A stretch of DNA of 64,000 nucleotides, taken from contig NZ_JACWIJ010000002.1 in assembly GCF_017811175.1 (NCBI RefSeq), forward strand, positions 2,604,001 through 2,668,000, read 5' to 3'. The DNA is from Melaminivora jejuensis (GTDB lineage: Bacteria; Pseudomonadota; Gammaproteobacteria; Burkholderiales; Burkholderiaceae_C). This document shows positions 9,082 through 17,807 of this stretch, in pieces. The notes below the pieces were generated by a model. It was not told the origin of the DNA. It was given only the letters and a program-made list of their open reading frames with translations, and did not search any database. The first letter of the stretch is position 1; each line of letters starts with the position of its first letter. The translations under genes and the position numbers were made by a program.

Positions 9082-10812
9082 ATGCCCTTGCCTCAGCCCT
9101 GCCACCCCGCCCTCTCGGCCCTGCCCGTCCTGCCCGCCGTGCTGGCCACGGCGCTGCTGCTGGGCCACGGCAGCGCCCTGGCGCAAGGCCAGCCGCTGGC
9201 CTCGCGCATCAGCGCCGTCAAGCTCTACCCCGGCAGCGCCACCGTCGAGCGCACGGCGCGCGTGCCGGCGGGCAGCCGCAGCGTGCTCTTCGACTGCCTG
9301 CCAGCCGGCCTGGACGCGGGCAGCGTGCAGGTACAGGCCGCGCCGGCGGCGGGCGGCGCAGCGCTGCAGGTCGGCGACATCGCCGTGCAGGTGCAGCCGC
9401 GCACCCTGGCCAGCGGCTGCACCAGTGCGCTGGATGCGCGCGTGCGCGAGCTGGAACAGCGCCTGGCCCAGGCCCGGGCCGAAACCGGGGCGCTGGAGCT
9501 GGCCCAGGGCTATCTGCACAGCGTGGCCGGCAGTGCTCCGGGCGCCCCACCCGCTGCCAGCACGGCCGCTGCCGCCGCCCCAGCCCCTGCCGCCCCTGCG
9601 GCCAGCCGTGGCGGCGCGGCGCCCGCCCCCGGCCAGATCGCCGCCACCACCGAGGCACTGCAGCGCGTCGGCCAGGACACCCTGGGCCGGCTGTACCAGG
9701 CCCGCGCGCGCCAGGACGAGCTGGAGCAGCAATTCAAGGCCCTGAGCGCCGAGCGCGAGCGCGCCTTCGGCCCCCAGGCGCGCGTGGCCAGCGTGCGCAT
9801 CGCCCTGGCGGCGGCGCGCGAGACCGAGCTGCGCCTGAGCTACCAGGTGCGCGGCCCGAGCTGGTCACCCAGCTACCGCGCCACGCTGGACACCGCCAGC
9901 GCCAGCCCCTCGGTGCGCCTGGAGCGCCTGGCGCTGGTCAGCCAAAGCACCGGCGAGGACTGGCAGGACGCCGCCCTCACCCTGTCCACCGGCCAGCCAC
10001 TGCGCGCCAGCGCCGCCCCGCTGCCGCGCCCCTGGACAGTCGATGTGCGCCCACCCATGGCCGAGCCGCCCAGCGCCCTGCCGACCCCGGCGCCTGCCGC
10101 CATGGCGCGCCTGGCCCGGCCCGAGGCCGCCGGCGCAGCCGCCGACGAGGCGCAGCCGGACTTCAGCGTCGCCGTGGCCGAGGGCGCCTACGCCACCGAA
10201 TTTGCCGTGCCGCAGCGCGTCAGCGTGCCCTCGGGCGGCCCGCGCATCGCCCTGGCGCTGCAGGCGCAGGAGCTGCCGGCCAGCCTGTTCAGCCGCAGTA
10301 CGCCGGCGCTGGACGCCAGCGCCTACCTGGTGGCGCAACTGGCGCCGCTGCCCGGCGTCTGGCCCGCCGGCCCGGTGGCCCTGTACCGCGACGGCGCCTA
10401 TGTCGGCCAGGGCACGCTGGATGCGACATCGGCGCAGGCGCAGGCGCAGCCCGAGCTGTCCTTCGGGCGCGACGAGCGCATCGGCGTCAGCGCCGAGCCT
10501 GAGCAGCAGCACAGCGCCAGCGCCGGCCTGACCGGCGCGCGCACCGAACGCAGCACCGAGCGCAGCTACACCTTCACCAACCGCCACCAGCGCAGCGTGC
10601 AGCTGCAGGTGCTGGACGCCGCGCCAGTCTCGCGCGACGCGCAGGTCAAGGTCGAGTCGCACTACGAGCCGGCCCCTGCCGAGGCCGCCTGGCGCGGCCA
10701 GCCCGGCACCATCGCCTGGAGCCAGCCGCTGGCCGCCGGCGCCAGTGCGCGCTTTGCCGCCCGGCACGTCCTGCGCCACGACAAGGACGTGCTGCTGCGC
10801 GAGCGGCGCTGA
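9082..10812 (+). CDS. MuiA-like DUF4139 protein, exported
   Basis: A 576-aa protein with a signal peptide (hydrophobic to about residue 35, ending SALAQG). It has the layout of the 'mucoidy inhibitor MuiA' family: an N-terminal DUF4140-like beta domain (SRISAVKLYPGSATVERTAR), a coiled-coil middle interrupted by an Ala/Pro linker at about 150-185, and a C-terminal DUF4139 domain (ELRLSYQVRGPSWSPSYRA, STGEDWQDAALTLSTGQP, then NRHQRSVQLQVLDAAPVS). The molecular role is not known. An SD-like GGAG lies 8 bases before the ATG. Confidence 0.85.
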   Translation: MPLPQPCHPALSALPVLPAVLATALLLGHGSALAQGQPLASRISAVKLYPGSATVERTARVPAGSRSVLFDCLPAGLDAGSVQVQAAPAAGGAALQVGDIAVQVQPRTLASGCTSALDARVRELEQRLAQARAETGALELAQGYLHSVAGSAPGAPPAASTAAAAAPAPAAPAASRGGAAPAPGQIAATTEALQRVGQDTLGRLYQARARQDELEQQFKALSAERERAFGPQARVASVRIALAAARETELRLSYQVRGPSWSPSYRATLDTASASPSVRLERLALVSQSTGEDWQDAALTLSTGQPLRASAAPLPRPWTVDVRPPMAEPPSALPTPAPAAMARLARPEAAGAAADEAQPDFSVAVAEGAYATEFAVPQRVSVPSGGPRIALALQAQELPASLFSRSTPALDASAYLVAQLAPLPGVWPAGPVALYRDGAYVGQGTLDATSAQAQAQPELSFGRDERIGVSAEPEQQHSASAGLTGARTERSTERSYTFTNRHQRSVQLQVLDAAPVSRDAQVKVESHYEPAPAEAAWRGQPGTIAWSQPLAAGASARFAARHVLRHDKDVLLRERR

Positions 10813-10829
10813 AGGGGGCGCAGCTGTCG

Positions 10830-10846
10830 CTGTTGACGGTCAACAG
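10830..10846. promoter_or_regulatory. 17-bp perfect palindrome
   Basis: CTGTTGAC-G-GTCAACAG: two perfect 8-bp arms around one base, in the 141-bp gap between the MuiA-like gene and pgpA. It could be a repressor operator for pgpA or a short 3' stem; only TCTCTTT follows, so it is a poor terminator. Confidence 0.35.
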
Positions 10847-10953
10847 TCTCTTTGCCACCTCCACACGCCGGTGACGCGTTGCGCGCCCAGCCTCTGGCGA
10901 GCGATGCAACACGCACCACGCCAGCGCACACGCACAACGCACAACCTCTCCCC

Positions 10954-11466
10954 ATGCCCGCCATCGCCCCATCCCAGCTCCGCCGCTTCCTACTCCGCCA
11001 CCCGGCGCACTTCATCGCCCTGGGCGGCGGCAGCGGCCTGTCGCCGGTCGCGCCGGGCACGGTGGGCACGCTGTGGGGCTGGCTGGCTTTTCTGGTGCTG
11101 CAGCTGTGGCTGCCACCGGCGGCGCTGGGCTGGCTGGTGCTGGCGTCGCTGCCTGTGGGCTGGTGGGCCTGCACGCTGGCGGCGCGGCATATGGGCGTGG
11201 CTGATCCGGGGGCTGTGGTCTGGGACGAGATCGCCGCCATCTGGCTGATCCTGTGGCTGGCCATGCCCATGGGCTTTGCCGGCCAGGCGCTGGCGTTTGC
11301 GCTGTTTCGCTACTTCGACGCCGCCAAGCCCGGGCCGGTGGGCTGGGCCGACCGCCTGTTCAAGGGCTTTGGCTGGCGCGGCGGCTTCGGCATCATGTTC
11401 GACGACCTGGTGGCCGCGGGCTGCACGCTGCTGACCATCGCCCTGTGGCGGCATTTCTTCTTTTGA
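10954..11466 (+). CDS. pgpA: Phosphatidylglycerophosphatase A
   Basis: Dephosphorylates phosphatidylglycerophosphate to phosphatidylglycerol at the inner membrane. The 170-aa protein has the family hallmark GGSGLSPVAPGTVGTLWG at residues 25-42, the acidic VVWDEIAAIWL motif, and three to four membrane spans. I chose the ATG giving MPAIAPSQLRRFLL, which fits the normal length; the upstream in-frame codons look non-coding. Confidence 0.93.
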   Translation: MPAIAPSQLRRFLLRHPAHFIALGGGSGLSPVAPGTVGTLWGWLAFLVLQLWLPPAALGWLVLASLPVGWWACTLAARHMGVADPGAVVWDEIAAIWLILWLAMPMGFAGQALAFALFRYFDAAKPGPVGWADRLFKGFGWRGGFGIMFDDLVAAGCTLLTIALWRHFFF

Positions 11467-11486
11467 GCACCCGCTGGAGCCTGCCC

Positions 11487-12014
11487 GTGGAACTATCGAA
11501 AAATGAGCTGCCAACGCTTGCCAGCATTGGCTTAGAGGCCGATTTGACCCATATTTCCGACGCGCTGCTGGCGCGTGGCTGGATGCTGGCCACGGCCGAG
11601 AGCTGCACCGGCGGCCTGATCGCCGCAGCCTGCACCGACCGGGCCGGCTCCAGCCAGTGGTTCGAGCGCGGCTTCGTCAGCTACTCCAACGCCGCCAAGG
11701 CCGAGCTGCTGGGCGTGCCCGCATCGCTCATCGAGACGCACGGCGCCGTCAGCGAGGCGGTGGCGCGCGCCATGGCCGAGGGCGCTCTCGCGCATTCCGC
11801 CGCCCAGGCCAGCCTGGCGGTGACCGGCGTGGCCGGCCCGGGCGGCGGCAGTCCGGCCAAGCCCGTGGGCACGGTGTGGCTGGCCTGGAGCCTGGCCGGG
11901 CGCACGCACAGCGAAGTGCAGCACTTCGCCGGCGACCGCGCCGCCGTGCGCGCCGCCACCGTGCGCCATGCGCTGGGGCGGCTGGCGTCACTGTTGGGGC
12001 ACAAGCGGGCCTGA
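11487..12014 (+). CDS. pncC: Nicotinamide-nucleotide amidohydrolase (CinA C-terminal)
   Basis: Deamidates NMN to nicotinate mononucleotide in pyridine nucleotide recycling. The 175-aa protein shows LATAESCTGGLIAAACTD, RGFVSYSNAAKAELLGVP, AVSEAVARAMAEGA and VTGVAGPGGGSPAKPVGTVW, all standard for the stand-alone CinA domain. The GTG start is supported by GGAG at 11476-11479, 7 bases upstream. The first 20 or so residues (ELSKNELPTLASIGLEADL) come from a copy of the dispersed repeat; an internal TTG at 11542 is the alternative start that would exclude it. Confidence 0.9.
   Translation: MELSKNELPTLASIGLEADLTHISDALLARGWMLATAESCTGGLIAAACTDRAGSSQWFERGFVSYSNAAKAELLGVPASLIETHGAVSEAVARAMAEGALAHSAAQASLAVTGVAGPGGGSPAKPVGTVWLAWSLAGRTHSEVQHFAGDRAAVRAATVRHALGRLASLLGHKRA
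11493..11546 (+). repeat. Dispersed repeat, copy 4 (start of pncC)
   Basis: Contains AAAATGAGCTGCCAACGCTT and then TTAGAGGCCGATTTGACC, both halves of the consensus. It overlaps the 5' end of the pncC reading frame. Confidence 0.75.
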
Positions 12015-12049
12015 CGCACGGCGGGGGCGGCCGTGTCAGGCCAGCCGCC

Positions 12050-13720
12050 TCACGCCGCCGGCGCCGCCACGTGCTCGCGCCGCTGCACGACCACGAAGCG
12101 GTCGGCCACGAAGGCCAGCGTGGTGTAGCTGGCATTGGCCGCCGGGTTGCCGCCGGTGGCGTGGTAGTCGGAGAACGCCGACGACTGGTTCACGTACACG
12201 CCCTGCGTCAGGTTGATGGACAGCGCCACGCGCGCGCGGCGCGACAGCTGCACGCTGCGCTCGATGAAGTCGCGGCTGGTCGAATACACGCCCAGCGTCA
12301 GCGCGCCCTGCTCGCCCAGGGTGGACTGGGCCGTCTGCAGCGCGCCCTCGGCGCCGTCGGTCGCCACCACGAAGGACACCGGCCCGAAGCACTCGCGCGC
12401 ATAGGTAGCGTAATCCTGCTGGGTGAGCGCCACCATGACCGGCGTGTGCATCCGTGCCTGCGGATAGTCGGGGTTGTCCACGGCACGCGAGGCCAGCAGC
12501 ACCGCGCCCTTGCCAGCGGCCTCCTGGATGCGCTGCACCGTCTGCGGCGCGCTGATGGCGCCCAGCACGGCGCTGGTCACGCGCGGGTCGGACAGCAGCT
12601 TGTCCACCGCCGCCGCCAGATCGCGCCCGACCTGCTCGAAGCTCTTGTGGCCTTCGTCGGTCTGGATGCCGTCCCTGGGGATCAGGATGTTCTGCGTGGT
12701 CGTACACATCTGGCCGCTGTACAGCGACAGCGTGAAGGCCAGGTTGCGCAGCATGGCGCCGTACTGGTCGGTGGACTCGACGATCACGGTGTTGACCCCG
12801 GCCATCTCGGCGTACAGGCGGGCCTGGCGGGCGTTGTCGGCCAGCCAGCGGCCAAACTCGTTGCTGCCGGTGAAGTCGATGCTGGCCACCGCCGGGTCGC
12901 GCGCGAGCTGCTGGGTGTGCGCCGGGTCGTTGCTCAGCGCCAGCGTGACCAGGTTGGCGTCCAGCCCCTGCTCGGTGAGCACCTCGCGGATGATGTTGAC
13001 CGAGAGGGCCGCCGGCAGCACGGCATTGGGGTGCGGCTTGACGATGACCGGGTTGCCCGTGGCCAGCGCGGCGAACAGGCCGGGATAGGTGTTCCAGGTC
13101 GGGAAGGTGGCACAGCCGATCACCAGCGCCACGCCCCGGCCCACGACCTCGAAGTGCTTTTGCATGACCAGCGGCGGGTTCTTGCCCTGGGGCTTGTTCC
13201 ACAGCGCCTCGCCGGGCACGTCGGCCATGGCCTTCCAGGCGTAGGCGATGGCTTCGAGCGCCCGATCCTGCGCGTGCGGGCCGCCGGCCTGGAAGGCCAT
13301 CATCGGCCCCTGACCGGTGGTCAGCATCACCGCGTGGGCGATCTCGTGGCTCCTTTTGTGGATGCGCACGAGCGCCTCCAGCAGCACGCCGACACGGCCC
13401 TGCGCGCCCAGCGCCTGCCACTGCGGCTCGGCGGCCTGGGCGGCAGCGATCAGCGCCTCGGGCGCGCACTCGGGGTAGCGCACGCCGATGGCCACGCCGT
13501 AGGGCGAGTCCTCGGTGGCCACGCGGCCCACCTCGCCGGGCTGGCTGAGGGGAAAGTCGTGTCCCAGCAACGCCTGCACCGCCGCCTGGCCATCGGCCTG
13601 GGCCGTCTCGCCATAGACCTTGGGCGAGGCGACTTCAGGGAAGGGCGACCAGTAGCCGCGCGTGGCAATGGCCTGCAAAGCGCCGTCCAGCAGGGCGCGG
13701 TGGGTGTCGAACAAGCTCAT
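12050..13720 (-). CDS. paaN: Phenylacetic acid degradation protein PaaN (aldehyde dehydrogenase)
   Basis: A 556-aa aldehyde dehydrogenase of the short PaaN type (TIGR02288-like), expected to oxidise the open-chain semialdehyde formed after ring opening of oxepin-CoA. Visible are the Rossmann segment (GCATFPTWNTYPGLFAALAT, NPVIVKPHP), IDFTGSNEFGR, EMAGVNTVIVES and the catalytic Cys in YSGQMCTTTQN. Unlike E. coli PaaZ it has no MaoC-type hydratase domain, so the ring-opening hydrolase must be encoded elsewhere. It is transcribed divergently from paaG across an operator-bearing spacer. Confidence 0.92.
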   Translation of the reverse strand: MSLFDTHRALLDGALQAIATRGYWSPFPEVASPKVYGETAQADGQAAVQALLGHDFPLSQPGEVGRVATEDSPYGVAIGVRYPECAPEALIAAAQAAEPQWQALGAQGRVGVLLEALVRIHKRSHEIAHAVMLTTGQGPMMAFQAGGPHAQDRALEAIAYAWKAMADVPGEALWNKPQGKNPPLVMQKHFEVVGRGVALVIGCATFPTWNTYPGLFAALATGNPVIVKPHPNAVLPAALSVNIIREVLTEQGLDANLVTLALSNDPAHTQQLARDPAVASIDFTGSNEFGRWLADNARQARLYAEMAGVNTVIVESTDQYGAMLRNLAFTLSLYSGQMCTTTQNILIPRDGIQTDEGHKSFEQVGRDLAAAVDKLLSDPRVTSAVLGAISAPQTVQRIQEAAGKGAVLLASRAVDNPDYPQARMHTPVMVALTQQDYATYARECFGPVSFVVATDGAEGALQTAQSTLGEQGALTLGVYSTSRDFIERSVQLSRRARVALSINLTQGVYVNQSSAFSDYHATGGNPAANASYTTLAFVADRFVVVQRREHVAAPAA

Positions 13721-13763
13721 GGAACGTCTCCTGTCTAGGGGTTTATCCGGGTGTGGTTTTGAC

Positions 13764-13793
13764 TTGCATCAGAAAGCAGTCAGAGCATATTAT
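13764..13793 (+). promoter_or_regulatory. Candidate sigma-70 promoter of paaG-paaI-paaK
   Basis: TTGCAT at 13764-13769 and TATTAT at 13788-13793 are separated by 18 bases. Transcription would start close to 13800, right where the PaaR-like operator begins. Inferred from sequence only. Confidence 0.45.
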
Positions 13794-13800
13794 CGATTAT

Positions 13801-13817
13801 CGACCGACCGATCGGTC
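13801..13817. promoter_or_regulatory. PaaR-like operator 1
   Basis: CGACCGACCGATCGGTC, containing the perfect 12-bp palindrome GACCGATCGGTC (13806-13817), in the paaN/paaG divergent spacer. It matches the sites at 16719 and 23521. Typical of a TetR-family operator, and paaR itself is in the same cluster. Confidence 0.7.
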
Positions 13818-13882
13818 AAAAATGCTTTGATTCTTTGTCAAACAACAGGCCGGCACCGGTCGTTTTTCGAGATTTCGCCTCC

Positions 13883-14710
13883 ATGCCCGCAATTTCATCC
13901 TCACCCGCCGATCAGCCGCTGGTGCTGGCCGCCCGCAGCGGCGCCGTGCTGACGCTGACACTGAATCGCCCCGGCGCGCTCAACAGCTTCACCGGTGCGC
14001 TGCACGGCGAGCTGCTGGCCGCCCTGGAGGCCGGCGCCGCCGACCCCGAGGTGCGCTGCGTGGTGCTCACGGGCGCGGGCCGGGCGTTCTGCGCCGGGCA
14101 GGATCTGGCCGACCCGGCCGTCGCGCCCGACCCCACGCCCGGCGCCGCGCCGCGCGACCTGAGCGAGGTCATCGTCCAGCACTACCGCCCGCTGTGCCTG
14201 CGCCTGCGCTCCATGCCGGTGCCGGTGATTGCCGCCGTCAACGGCGTGGCCGCCGGGGCCGGAGCCAGCATTGCGCTGGGCTGCGACATCGTGGTGGCGG
14301 CGCGCTCGGCCAGCTTCATCCAGGCGTTTGCCAAGATCGGCCTGGTGCCCGATAGCGGCGGCACCTGGCTGCTGCCGCGCCTGGTGGGGCGCGCGCGCGC
14401 CCTGGGCCTGGCGCTGCTGGGCGACAAGCTGGGCGCCGAGGAGGCGCAGCGCATCGGCCTGATCTGGCAGTGCGTGGACGACGAGCAATTGCAGCCCACC
14501 GTGCAGGCCCTGGCCGAGCGCCTGGCGGCCATGCCGGTCAAGGCGCTGGCCAGCATCCGCGCCGCGCTGGACGACGCCTTGCTGCTGGACTGGCCGGCCG
14601 CGCTGGCGCGCGAGGCCGCGCAGCAGCGCGAGCTGGGCTTGGCCCACGACTACCGCGAGGGCGTGCAGGCCTTTGGCGACAAGCGCACGCCGCAGTTTCG
14701 CGATCGCTGA
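13883..14710 (+). CDS. paaG: Ring-1,2-epoxyphenylacetyl-CoA isomerase
   Basis: Crotonase-family enzyme (275 aa) expected to convert the epoxide made by PaaABCE into oxepin-CoA. The oxyanion-hole segments AGRAFCAGQDLAD and [16 protein letters not shown] are present, as is FAKIGLVPDSGGTWLLPRLVG, typical of PaaG rather than of FadB-type hydratases. I used the ATG at MPAISSSP; an in-frame TTG 48 bases upstream lies in the promoter region and is unlikely. Confidence 0.92.
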   Translation: MPAISSSPADQPLVLAARSGAVLTLTLNRPGALNSFTGALHGELLAALEAGAADPEVRCVVLTGAGRAFCAGQDLADPAVAPDPTPGAAPRDLSEVIVQHYRPLCLRLRSMPVPVIAAVNGVAAGAGASIALGCDIVVAARSASFIQAFAKIGLVPDSGGTWLLPRLVGRARALGLALLGDKLGAEEAQRIGLIWQCVDDEQLQPTVQALAERLAAMPVKALASIRAALDDALLLDWPAALAREAAQQRELGLAHDYREGVQAFGDKRTPQFRDR

Positions 14711-14748
14711 GCCGCTGATCGGCTATCCCGCCCATCGAAAAAACAATG

Positions 14749-14802
14749 AAAAACGCCTGAAACCCTTGCCAGTCAAGCGCTGACAGCTATCAAAAAGATA
14801 TT
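14749..14802 (-). repeat. Dispersed repeat, copy 5
   Basis: On the minus strand it reads TTTTTGATAGCTGTCAGCGC and then CAAGGGTTTCAGGC. It fills the gap between paaG and paaI and ends 8 bases before the paaI ATG, so it may carry or mask translation signals. Confidence 0.8.
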
Positions 14803-14809
14803 CACCCCG

Positions 14810-15274
14810 ATGTCCGAACAGAACCTGAGCGCCCAGCAGATCGCCGACCACGTGCGCGTCGGCATGTGGGCCAACGACCGCGCCACGCAAAGCCTGGGCA
14901 TGAGCATCAGCGCCATGGGCCCGGGCACGGCCACGCTGACCATGACCGTGCGCCCCGACATGCTCAACGGCCACGCCACCTGCCACGGCGGCTTCATCAC
15001 CGCGCTGGCCGACTCGGCCTTTGCCTTCGCCTGCAACTCGGGCAACGAGCTGACCGTGGCCTCGGGCCTGGCCATCGACTTCGTGGCGCCGGCGCGCGAG
15101 GGCGACGTGCTCACCGCCCAGGGGCACGAGGTTTCGCACGCCGGACGCACCGGCGTCTATGACGTGAGCGTGCGCAACCAGCGCGGCGAGCTGATCGCCG
15201 TGTTCCGGGGGCGCTCGTACCGCATGAAGGGCAAGCCTGCCGTGCCAGCGGCCAGCAGCGGCGCAGGCGGCTGA
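14810..15274 (+). CDS. paaI: Hydroxyphenylacetyl-CoA thioesterase
   Basis: A 154-aa hotdog-fold thioesterase. The family motif NGHATCHGGFITALADSAFA carries the catalytic-site residues, followed by ASGLAIDFVAPAREGD and the closing GRSYRMKG. PaaI releases CoA from dead-end aryl-CoA products and so protects the phenylacetate pathway. Length matches E. coli PaaI closely. Confidence 0.94.
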   Translation: MSEQNLSAQQIADHVRVGMWANDRATQSLGMSISAMGPGTATLTMTVRPDMLNGHATCHGGFITALADSAFAFACNSGNELTVASGLAIDFVAPAREGDVLTAQGHEVSHAGRTGVYDVSVRNQRGELIAVFRGRSYRMKGKPAVPAASSGAGG

Positions 15275-15349
15275 ACGGCCCGCGCCCACCCGCCCGCGCC
15301 ACCACCCAGCCAACAAGACCAAGACACCAGCCCCCAGGAGACCCTCCGC

Positions 15350-16666
15350 ATGTCCCCCACGCGCCCCGCCCCCGGCGAACTCGAACCCATAGAAACCGCC
15401 AGCCGCGACGAGATCCAGGCCCTGCAACTGCAGCGCCTGCGCTGGTCGCTGCAGCACGCCTATGACAACGTGCCGCACTACCGGCGCAGCTTCGATGCCA
15501 AGGGCGTACACCCGAGCGACCTGAAAACCCTGGCCGACCTGGCCAAGTTCCCCTTCACCACCAAGGGCGACCTGCGCGAGAACTATCCGTTCGGCATGTT
15601 CGCCGTGCCGCGCAACCAGATCATGCGCGTGCACGCCTCCTCGGGCACGACCGGCAAGCCCACGGTGGTCGGCTACACCGCGCGCGACATCGACACCTGG
15701 GCCAACCTGGTGGCGCGCTCCATCCGCGCCGCCGGCGGGCGGCCCGGCGACATGGTGCACATCGCCTACGGCTATGGCCTGTTCACCGGCGGCCTGGGCG
15801 CGCACTACGGCGCCGAGCGCGCCGGCTGCACCGTGGTGCCCATGTCGGGCGGGCAGACGGAAAAACAGGTGCAACTGATCCAGGACTTCAAGCCCGACCT
15901 GATCATGGTGACGCCGTCGTACATGCAGGTCATCGTCGAGGAGTTCGCCCGCCAGGGGCTGGATGCGCGCGAGAGCTCTTTGAGGGTCGGCATCTTCGGC
16001 GCCGAGCCCTGGACGGAGGCCATGCGCCGCGAGATCGAACACAGCGCCGGCATCAAGGCGGTGGACATCTACGGCCTGTCCGAGGTCATGGGCCCGGGCG
16101 TGGCCAGCGAGTGCGTGGAAACCCAGGACGGCCCCACCATCTGGGAAGACCACTTCTACCCCGAGATCATCGACCCCCTGACCGGCGAGGTGCTGCCCGA
16201 TGACGCTGAGGGCGAGCTGGTCTTCACCACGTTGACCAAGGAAGGCCTGCCGGTGATCCGCTACCGCACGCGCGACCTGACGCGCCTGCTGGCGCCCACG
16301 GCGCGGTCGTTCCGGCGCATGGGCAAGATCGTCGGGCGCTCGGACGACATGCTCATCATCCGCGGCGTCAACATGTTCCCCACGCAGATCGAGGAGATCG
16401 TGCTGGCGCACGAGCAGCTCTCGGGCCACTACCAGATCCTGGTCACGCGCGACGGCAACCTCGACAAGGTGGAGGTGCGCTGCGAGCTGCAACCCTTTGC
16501 CTCCCACCTGGGCGCGCAAGAGGTGCAGGAGATCAGCGGCTGGCTGCAGCACCGCATCAAGACCCTGGTGGGCATCAGCACCCGCGTGCAGGTGCTGCCC
16601 AGCGAGTCCATAGAGCGCACCCTGGTCGGCAAGGCCAGGCGCGTCATCGATCAGCGTCCGCGCTGA
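15350..16666 (+). CDS. paaK: Phenylacetate-CoA ligase
   Basis: Activates phenylacetate with ATP and CoA, the entry step. The 438-aa adenylate-forming enzyme has the P-loop SSGTTGKPTVVGYT, the substrate-site YGLSEVMGPGV, RYRTRDLTRL, and the C-terminal SDDMLIIRGVNMFPTQIEE hinge. A good ribosome site (CAGGAGA) precedes the ATG. A strong terminator directly after the stop marks it as the last gene of the paaG-paaI-paaK unit. Confidence 0.96.
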   Translation: MSPTRPAPGELEPIETASRDEIQALQLQRLRWSLQHAYDNVPHYRRSFDAKGVHPSDLKTLADLAKFPFTTKGDLRENYPFGMFAVPRNQIMRVHASSGTTGKPTVVGYTARDIDTWANLVARSIRAAGGRPGDMVHIAYGYGLFTGGLGAHYGAERAGCTVVPMSGGQTEKQVQLIQDFKPDLIMVTPSYMQVIVEEFARQGLDARESSLRVGIFGAEPWTEAMRREIEHSAGIKAVDIYGLSEVMGPGVASECVETQDGPTIWEDHFYPEIIDPLTGEVLPDDAEGELVFTTLTKEGLPVIRYRTRDLTRLLAPTARSFRRMGKIVGRSDDMLIIRGVNMFPTQIEEIVLAHEQLSGHYQILVTRDGNLDKVEVRCELQPFASHLGAQEVQEISGWLQHRIKTLVGISTRVQVLPSESIERTLVGKARRVIDQRPR

Positions 16667-16674
16667 GCCTGCCG

Positions 16675-16707
16675 CTGCGCCGGACAGCAAGTCGGCGCAG
16701 TTTTTTT
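16675..16707 (+). terminator. Rho-independent terminator after paaK
   Basis: CTGCGCCG and CGGCGCAG form a perfect 8-bp stem with a 10-nt loop, followed by seven T. It separates paaK from the next operator and unit. Confidence 0.88.
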
Positions 16708-16718
16708 CCGCAATACTT

Positions 16719-16735
16719 CGACCGACTGGTCGGAC
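16719..16735. promoter_or_regulatory. PaaR-like operator 2
   Basis: CGACCGACTGGTCGGAC, with arms CCGAC/GTCGG, about 40 bases before the ATG of the diiron oxygenase gene. It matches operators 1 and 3 over CGACCGACNGRTCRG and indicates PaaR control of the oxygenase-paaABCDE-paaR unit. Confidence 0.7.
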
Positions 16736-16774
16736 TGACAACAACCCACCCGTAACCATCCGAGGAGACAAGCC

Positions 16775-17800
16775 ATGAGCAATAAGGAAAAACTCGCCCA
16801 GAGCATGGAGTTCCCGCCGCCGATCGAGCAGCCCAACGTCTATCCCCTGTCCTGGCACCAGCACACCAAGAAGCTGGAAGAGATCTGGGACGCCTCGCGC
16901 CGCGAGGTCTGGGATCCGAAAAAGCTCCCCTGGGACACCTTCAACGTGGGCAAGTACACCTGGGAGCAGCGCGAGGCGATTGCCTACTGGTGGACGCTGC
17001 TGTCGGTGTTCGACGCCTCGGCGCCGCCGGTGTTTGCCGCCGCCATGATCAAGACCTACGAGGCCCACGAGGAAGATGCCGTGCGCCGGTGCTTCTTCAG
17101 CGTCACGCAGGACGAGCAAAACCATGAGCAGATGTGCGGCATGGCCATCACCAAGTTCCTGGAGCACCCCGATCCGCTGACCTACGAGCCCAAGACCGAG
17201 CTGGGCCGGCGCCTGCAAAAGAACGCCAAGTGGCTGTACCACAACGGCGGGCGCTACTGGAACGGCTACAAGACCGCCGTGCCCAAGTACAGCCTGGCGG
17301 TGCTGTTCTCGTCCTTCCTGATGGGCGAGATCGCCGCCGCCACCATCTTCCACCAGATGGCCGCTGGCTGCACCGAGCCGGTGTTCAAGGAAGCCTTCCG
17401 CAACATCGGCAAGGACGAGGGCCGCCACATGGGCATCTGCCTGGCGCTGATGGAGCGCGACTATCCCAAGCTGGCCATCGAGGATCGCAGCATCATCACC
17501 AAGCAGATCCGCGCCGGCTACCTGTTCCTGTCGGCCGTGCTGTTCGAGCCGCCGATGGAGTTCTGGGACTTGCCCGCTGACTTCATCGACAACCAGCGCG
17601 CCGGCGAGGCGGTGGCCCGCGCCGCCGGTTTTGCCATCCCAGAGTACGAGGCCAAGAAGAACAACTGGCGCAGCGCCATCCTGAACTTGAAGGGTGCGCT
17701 GGACAAGTACGGCATCCCCTTCCCGGCCATTCCGGAAGTCGGCATCACCGGCGAGGAAGTGTCCGACGTGGATCTGGACGACATCATCCCCGTGTTCTGA
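16775..17800 (+). CDS. Ferritin-like diiron oxygenase of unknown substrate
   Basis: A 341-aa soluble helical protein with two diiron half-sites: acidic residues around 96-100 then DEQNH at 113-117, and Glu185 then DEGRH at 214-218. This is the E...DExxH pattern of ferritin-like oxygenases and R2 proteins. It is not PaaA or PaaC, which occur downstream, and is too short for BoxB. The next gene, 7 bases on, encodes a reductase with [2Fe-2S] and FAD/NAD domains, so the pair looks like a two-component mono-oxygenase. Its place behind a PaaR-like operator ties it to aromatic acid metabolism, but the substrate is not evident. Confidence 0.8.
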   Translation: MSNKEKLAQSMEFPPPIEQPNVYPLSWHQHTKKLEEIWDASRREVWDPKKLPWDTFNVGKYTWEQREAIAYWWTLLSVFDASAPPVFAAAMIKTYEAHEEDAVRRCFFSVTQDEQNHEQMCGMAITKFLEHPDPLTYEPKTELGRRLQKNAKWLYHNGGRYWNGYKTAVPKYSLAVLFSSFLMGEIAAATIFHQMAAGCTEPVFKEAFRNIGKDEGRHMGICLALMERDYPKLAIEDRSIITKQIRAGYLFLSAVLFEPPMEFWDLPADFIDNQRAGEAVARAAGFAIPEYEAKKNNWRSAILNLKGALDKYGIPFPAIPEVGITGEEVSDVDLDDIIPVF

Positions 17801-17807
17801 GGACGCG

